Below are positions 61,186 to 64,000 of a stretch of DNA of 64,000 nucleotides, in pieces. The number at the start of each line of letters is the position of its first letter. Position 1 is the first letter of the stretch. Location: NCBI GenBank assembly GCA_963662155.1, contig OY759264.1:13443934-13507933 (forward strand). The letters run 5' to 3'. Made by a program: the position numbers and the translations under genes. This DNA comes from Lamellibrachia columna. Taxonomy: Eukaryota > Annelida > Polychaeta > Sabellida > Siboglinidae. Below the pieces are notes generated by a model. That model ran no database searches and was not told the origin of the DNA. It was given only the letters and a program-made list of their open reading frames with translations.

Positions 61186-61607
61186 CTGGAAACATTCAAG
61201 ACGAACGACATTAAACAGGCAATTCAAGATTAGTTGATGAAAGAAAATTATATATTCTTTCGTGGCGGATTGTTCAAAGGTAAATCTGACCTCTGTAAGC
61301 CTCTGATTGTCCCATTATTTCTCAAATTAAATCACCTTTGTCGGGACATATTCAGCAGAGCAACCGAGGCAAAACAGTCATTTTATTAAGCTGATATTGG
61401 TTTCTTTTTTTACTTATGACTTATGTTCCCTGTGATTTCTGTGTTTGAATGTGTACATGCACATGTGTGTGTAGCACTCGGATGGTTCATGACGTTGACT
61501 ATGAGTATGATTGTGTATGTGTAAAACTCCTTGAATGTACACTTAGGAGAACGATAGCGTGTGCGAACTTCTAACATATTGCGATCTGACTATAACAGAA
61601 ACGAGAC
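61186..61607 (-). other. Intron (422 bp)
   Basis: No repeat or extra exon recognised. Confidence 0.7.
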
Positions 61608-61904
61608 CTTTTCGCCGGCGTCCGACGGCAGATAGAAGCCGAGTATGGTGAGAGCGTTGATGGAGATACAGGGGATGAGGAGGTTGATGGTGTAGAAGAG
61701 GGTCTTGCGTCTCAGCGTCAGGTTGAAGGTGATGTCCAGGTAGGGTTCTGCGCAACACGGGTACCTGACGATGTTCTTCTTGGCTGGCGCGCTCAGCAAG
61801 TCCCACTCGACACTGCGGTAGAAGTCACTCAGGTCGACAGCCAAGTCAATGAGGGCCAACTCACCAACGCCTAGCATCTCCTGCCAGATGTGCACCAGAT
61901 CTAC
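61608..61904 (-). CDS. nAChR alpha-type subunit, loop C and M1 exon
   Basis: The acceptor 'ctgcatccccag' precedes GTAGATCTG. The 99-codon frame starts 'VDLVHIWQEMLGVGELALID', then 'VEWDLLSAPAKKNIVRYPCC' and AEPYLDITFN, the vicinal Cys pair flanked by Tyr that defines alpha (principal-face) subunits. M1 follows, 'LFYTINLLIPCISINALTIL', and the frame ends 'FYLPSDAGEK'. Glu of GEK is the -1' residue typical of cation-selective channels. I place the donor at GAAAAG|GTCTCG (61607) because phase 0 is required by the next exon; its +3 to +6 bases are weak. The alternative is read-through to a stop 8 codons on. Confidence 0.93.
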
Positions 61905-62648
61905 CTGGGGATGCAGGGACGCAGCGAGAGTAAATATGGCGTCAATAAAGAAACTGCGTGACTGGATGGGCACCGCGGAGACAGACAAAGAAACGGAAGA
62001 TCAGCATCATACGTTCGCCCCGCAAGTCAAATCTACAAAGGTAGTAGTCTGTGTAATTTGCTTCAGGGTTTTTGTTTGTCATAGCCATATTTTATTTCAG
62101 CGGTATAACAAAATATTTGCTTAGTTATTTTCATGTCAACTGGTTTTGAATATAAATTGTATAAATATTTATTACTAGTGGATATATAATGTAAGATAAT
62201 AATAAATAATAAATAATAAATAATAAATAATAAATAATAAATAATAAATAATAAATAATAAATAATAAATAATAAATAATAAATAATAAATAATAAATAA
62301 TAAATAAGTAAGTAAATAAATAAATAATAATAAATACTAATAAATCTACAAAGGAGTATTCTGTGTAATTTGCTTCAGTTTTTTGTTTGTCATAGCCATA
62401 TTTTATTTCATAGGTATATCAAAATATCTGCTTAGTTATTTTCATGTCAACTGGGTTGTTGTGAATATAAATTGTGTAAATATTAATTACTAATGGATAT
62501 ATAATGTAACATAGTGTAGCGATTATTCTGTGTTTCGCCGGGAAAGACGCTCGACAAGCCAACATCAACTGCGACATCGGAAACATTGGCAGAAACATTA
62601 TCTAAGAACTTCGCACAACGTGTCACTGACCTAGATGGCATCACGTAC
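61905..62648 (-). other. Intron (744 bp) with duplicated block
   Basis: Contains 62031-62193 and 62342-62511, two copies of one sequence starting 'aatctacaaagg', around an (AATAAATAAT)n-like array at 62194-62320. Confidence 0.85.
62031..62511. repeat. Direct repeat pair around an AATAA-type microsatellite
   Basis: Two copies of about 165 bp, roughly 90% identical by eye, flank the array. The array core is aataaataat repeated about 12 times. Confidence 0.93.
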
Positions 62649-62831
62649 CTGGAAGCCATCGTACGACCGACGACCCCGAATTTCATGTGACAGTGCTGGA
62701 TGTCAAATGGGAAGAACTCGACCTCGATCTCACAGTGACTCTTGAAGATGACGGGCGGCTCCCAGTGGACAGTACCGTAGTAGGAGAGTGTCGCCTTCGT
62801 CATGATGGTCACTGTGTAGTCGCCGTCAGCG
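62649..62831 (-). CDS. nAChR alpha-type subunit, Cys-loop exon (frame slip near 3' end)
   Basis: The acceptor 'gtttgtccggcag' and a phase-1 start complete an Asn/Ala codon pair, then '[20 protein letters not shown]' and '[20 protein letters not shown]'. The Cys-loop is C-x13-C ([15 protein letters not shown]), the family signature, followed by HMKFG. The donor is CAG|GTACGTG. Between FG and the expected YDGFQ the sequence GGGGTCGTCGGTCG is two bases too long and lacks the loop-B Trp codon. Two separate one-base insertions would explain both. All other residues and the splice sites look functional. Exons for the signal peptide and first part of the ligand-binding domain must lie beyond the window. 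Confidence 0.92.
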
Positions 62832-62852
62832 CTGCCGGACAAACAGTTCATC

Positions 62853-63415
62853 CTACTTAAGGATCATAACTACTTAGTAAGGATTTTCACCACTCCCTAA
62901 GGATCATCACTCGTCCGCATATACCCACCTGTCATCAATAACGAAAATCACCCTCTCTGTAAGGGACATCACTCTTCAGTAAGGATCATCATCACTTGTC
63001 CGTAATGAGCATCATCCCTCCGTAAGGCTAATCACCATTATGTAAGGATCATCACCCCTCCTAAAGATTACCACCAATCCGCAAGGTTCATCACCCCTCC
63101 GTAAGGATCACCACTCCTCCGTAAGGATTAAACCCCCCTCCGTAAGGATCATCACCGGTATGTAAGGATCACCATTCCTCCGTATGGATCATCACCCCTC
63201 CGTGAGGATCATCCATCACCCGTCCGTAAGGATAATCACCCTTCGATTATCATTCCTCCGTAAGGATCATCACCATTCTGTATGGATCATCACTCGTCCG
63301 TAAAGAGCATCATCCCCCGTGAGGACCATCACGACTCCGTAAAGTTCATCAAACCTCCGTAAGGATCATCACTCCTCCGTAAGGATCATCACGCTTCCGT
63401 AAGTCCAGCTACACG
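62853..63415. repeat. Degenerate minisatellite of about 20 bp in the receptor's upstream intron
   Basis: About 25 imperfect units of 'ccgtaaggatcatcacccct' with variable spacing. Confidence 0.9.
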
Positions 63416-63596
63416 TCCAGTTTCATATTATATTTGATCCCTATTTGCGTACAAATGTCTCTAAAACCATGGTTTTATGTACTAATAGTAAATTCCAAAT
63501 GCGGTTTCTAATCTTATGTGAACATACAATGAATGCTCTTTCTTAGCGAATCAAAGTCAGTGCATCAATTTGAAACCCTACAAATCGAAGCATGGA

Positions 63597-63746
<150 letters not shown>

Positions 63747-64000
63747 CTACTCTTAAATCATGCTCTGTGGGCATCATTGTTAGAACAACGACTAAGTCAA
63801 CAGAATAGTTATCGATTGAAACTACGTCATTAATGCCAACAGTAAACACAAACTACAAATTTATTGGTAAAAGAACGTTACTAACAACCGAAACTATTAT
63901 AAATTTAACGCTATACATGTGGCGCCTCTCGTGGATAAGCGGAATAACGTTTTGTTCAGAGTGTGATTTCAAGAGAGCAAGACCTCAATTTCTGTCCGGC

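Noticed and set aside
61575..61607. Receptor reading through the M1 exon donor
   Set aside because: It reaches a stop before M2, whereas the next exon continues GEK in phase 0.

Overview
The window looks like a piece of an invertebrate animal nuclear genome. Split genes have GT-AG exon borders, there is a cys-loop receptor gene and a single-exon class A GPCR, a tRNA-derived SINE, several families of non-LTR retrotransposon remnants, a Ty3/gypsy remnant, a tyrosine-recombinase remnant, and very many microsatellites, especially (TA)n. A marine bilaterian such as a mollusc, annelid or brachiopod fits, but the sequence alone does not fix the phylum. I see no bacterial operon, CRISPR array, rRNA gene or intact free-standing tRNA gene.

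Host genes are few. The clearest is the 3' half of a nicotinic acetylcholine receptor alpha-type subunit on the minus strand at 57342-62831. Five exons are present with matching splice phases: the Cys-loop; loop C with vicinal cysteines plus M1; M2-M3; an M3-M4 cytoplasmic loop carrying a 27-bp coding minisatellite; and M4. The upstream exons lie beyond the right edge. A rhodopsin-type GPCR of 316 aa sits at 23370-24320 (minus). A possible acidic exon lies near 8364-8670 (minus).

Most of the rest is mobile or repetitive. Left third (1-13 kb): an inverted minisatellite pair, a decayed non-LTR element (1540-3250), trinucleotide arrays, a 1.1-kb segment duplicated at 38.5 kb, a large palindrome on (TA)n (7794-8202), and a 75-bp satellite of about 27 copies (8904-10933). 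Middle (13-33 kb): a CAA-rich minisatellite, a nested palindrome (15148-16365), a retrotransposon ORF1 with an in-frame 15-bp expansion, a longer non-LTR element (17925-20870), the GPCR, a mosaic of three RT families (25385-28760), and the best CR1-like copy with an apparent esterase-domain piece (28761-32130). Then come a short TIR element, a gypsy remnant lacking its integrase core and ending in an inverted LTR piece (34135-35940), the second copy of the duplicated segment, a 27-bp minisatellite with internal 1080-bp periodicity (43540-45350), a tyrosine recombinase end, and a 1.3-kb TIR element with a 6-bp target duplication. From 49663 to 55060 an L2-like element is flanked by a 9-bp target duplication and has a CR1-like copy nested inside it. 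Another CR1-like copy lies in the large receptor intron between inverted copies of the intron's own start.

The retroelement families do not form a pathway. They record layered insertions, and several can be ordered in time. The three apparent frame slips in receptor exons and the single-base slips in the CR1-like copies raise the question of consensus errors, so claims of pseudogenes should be treated with care.
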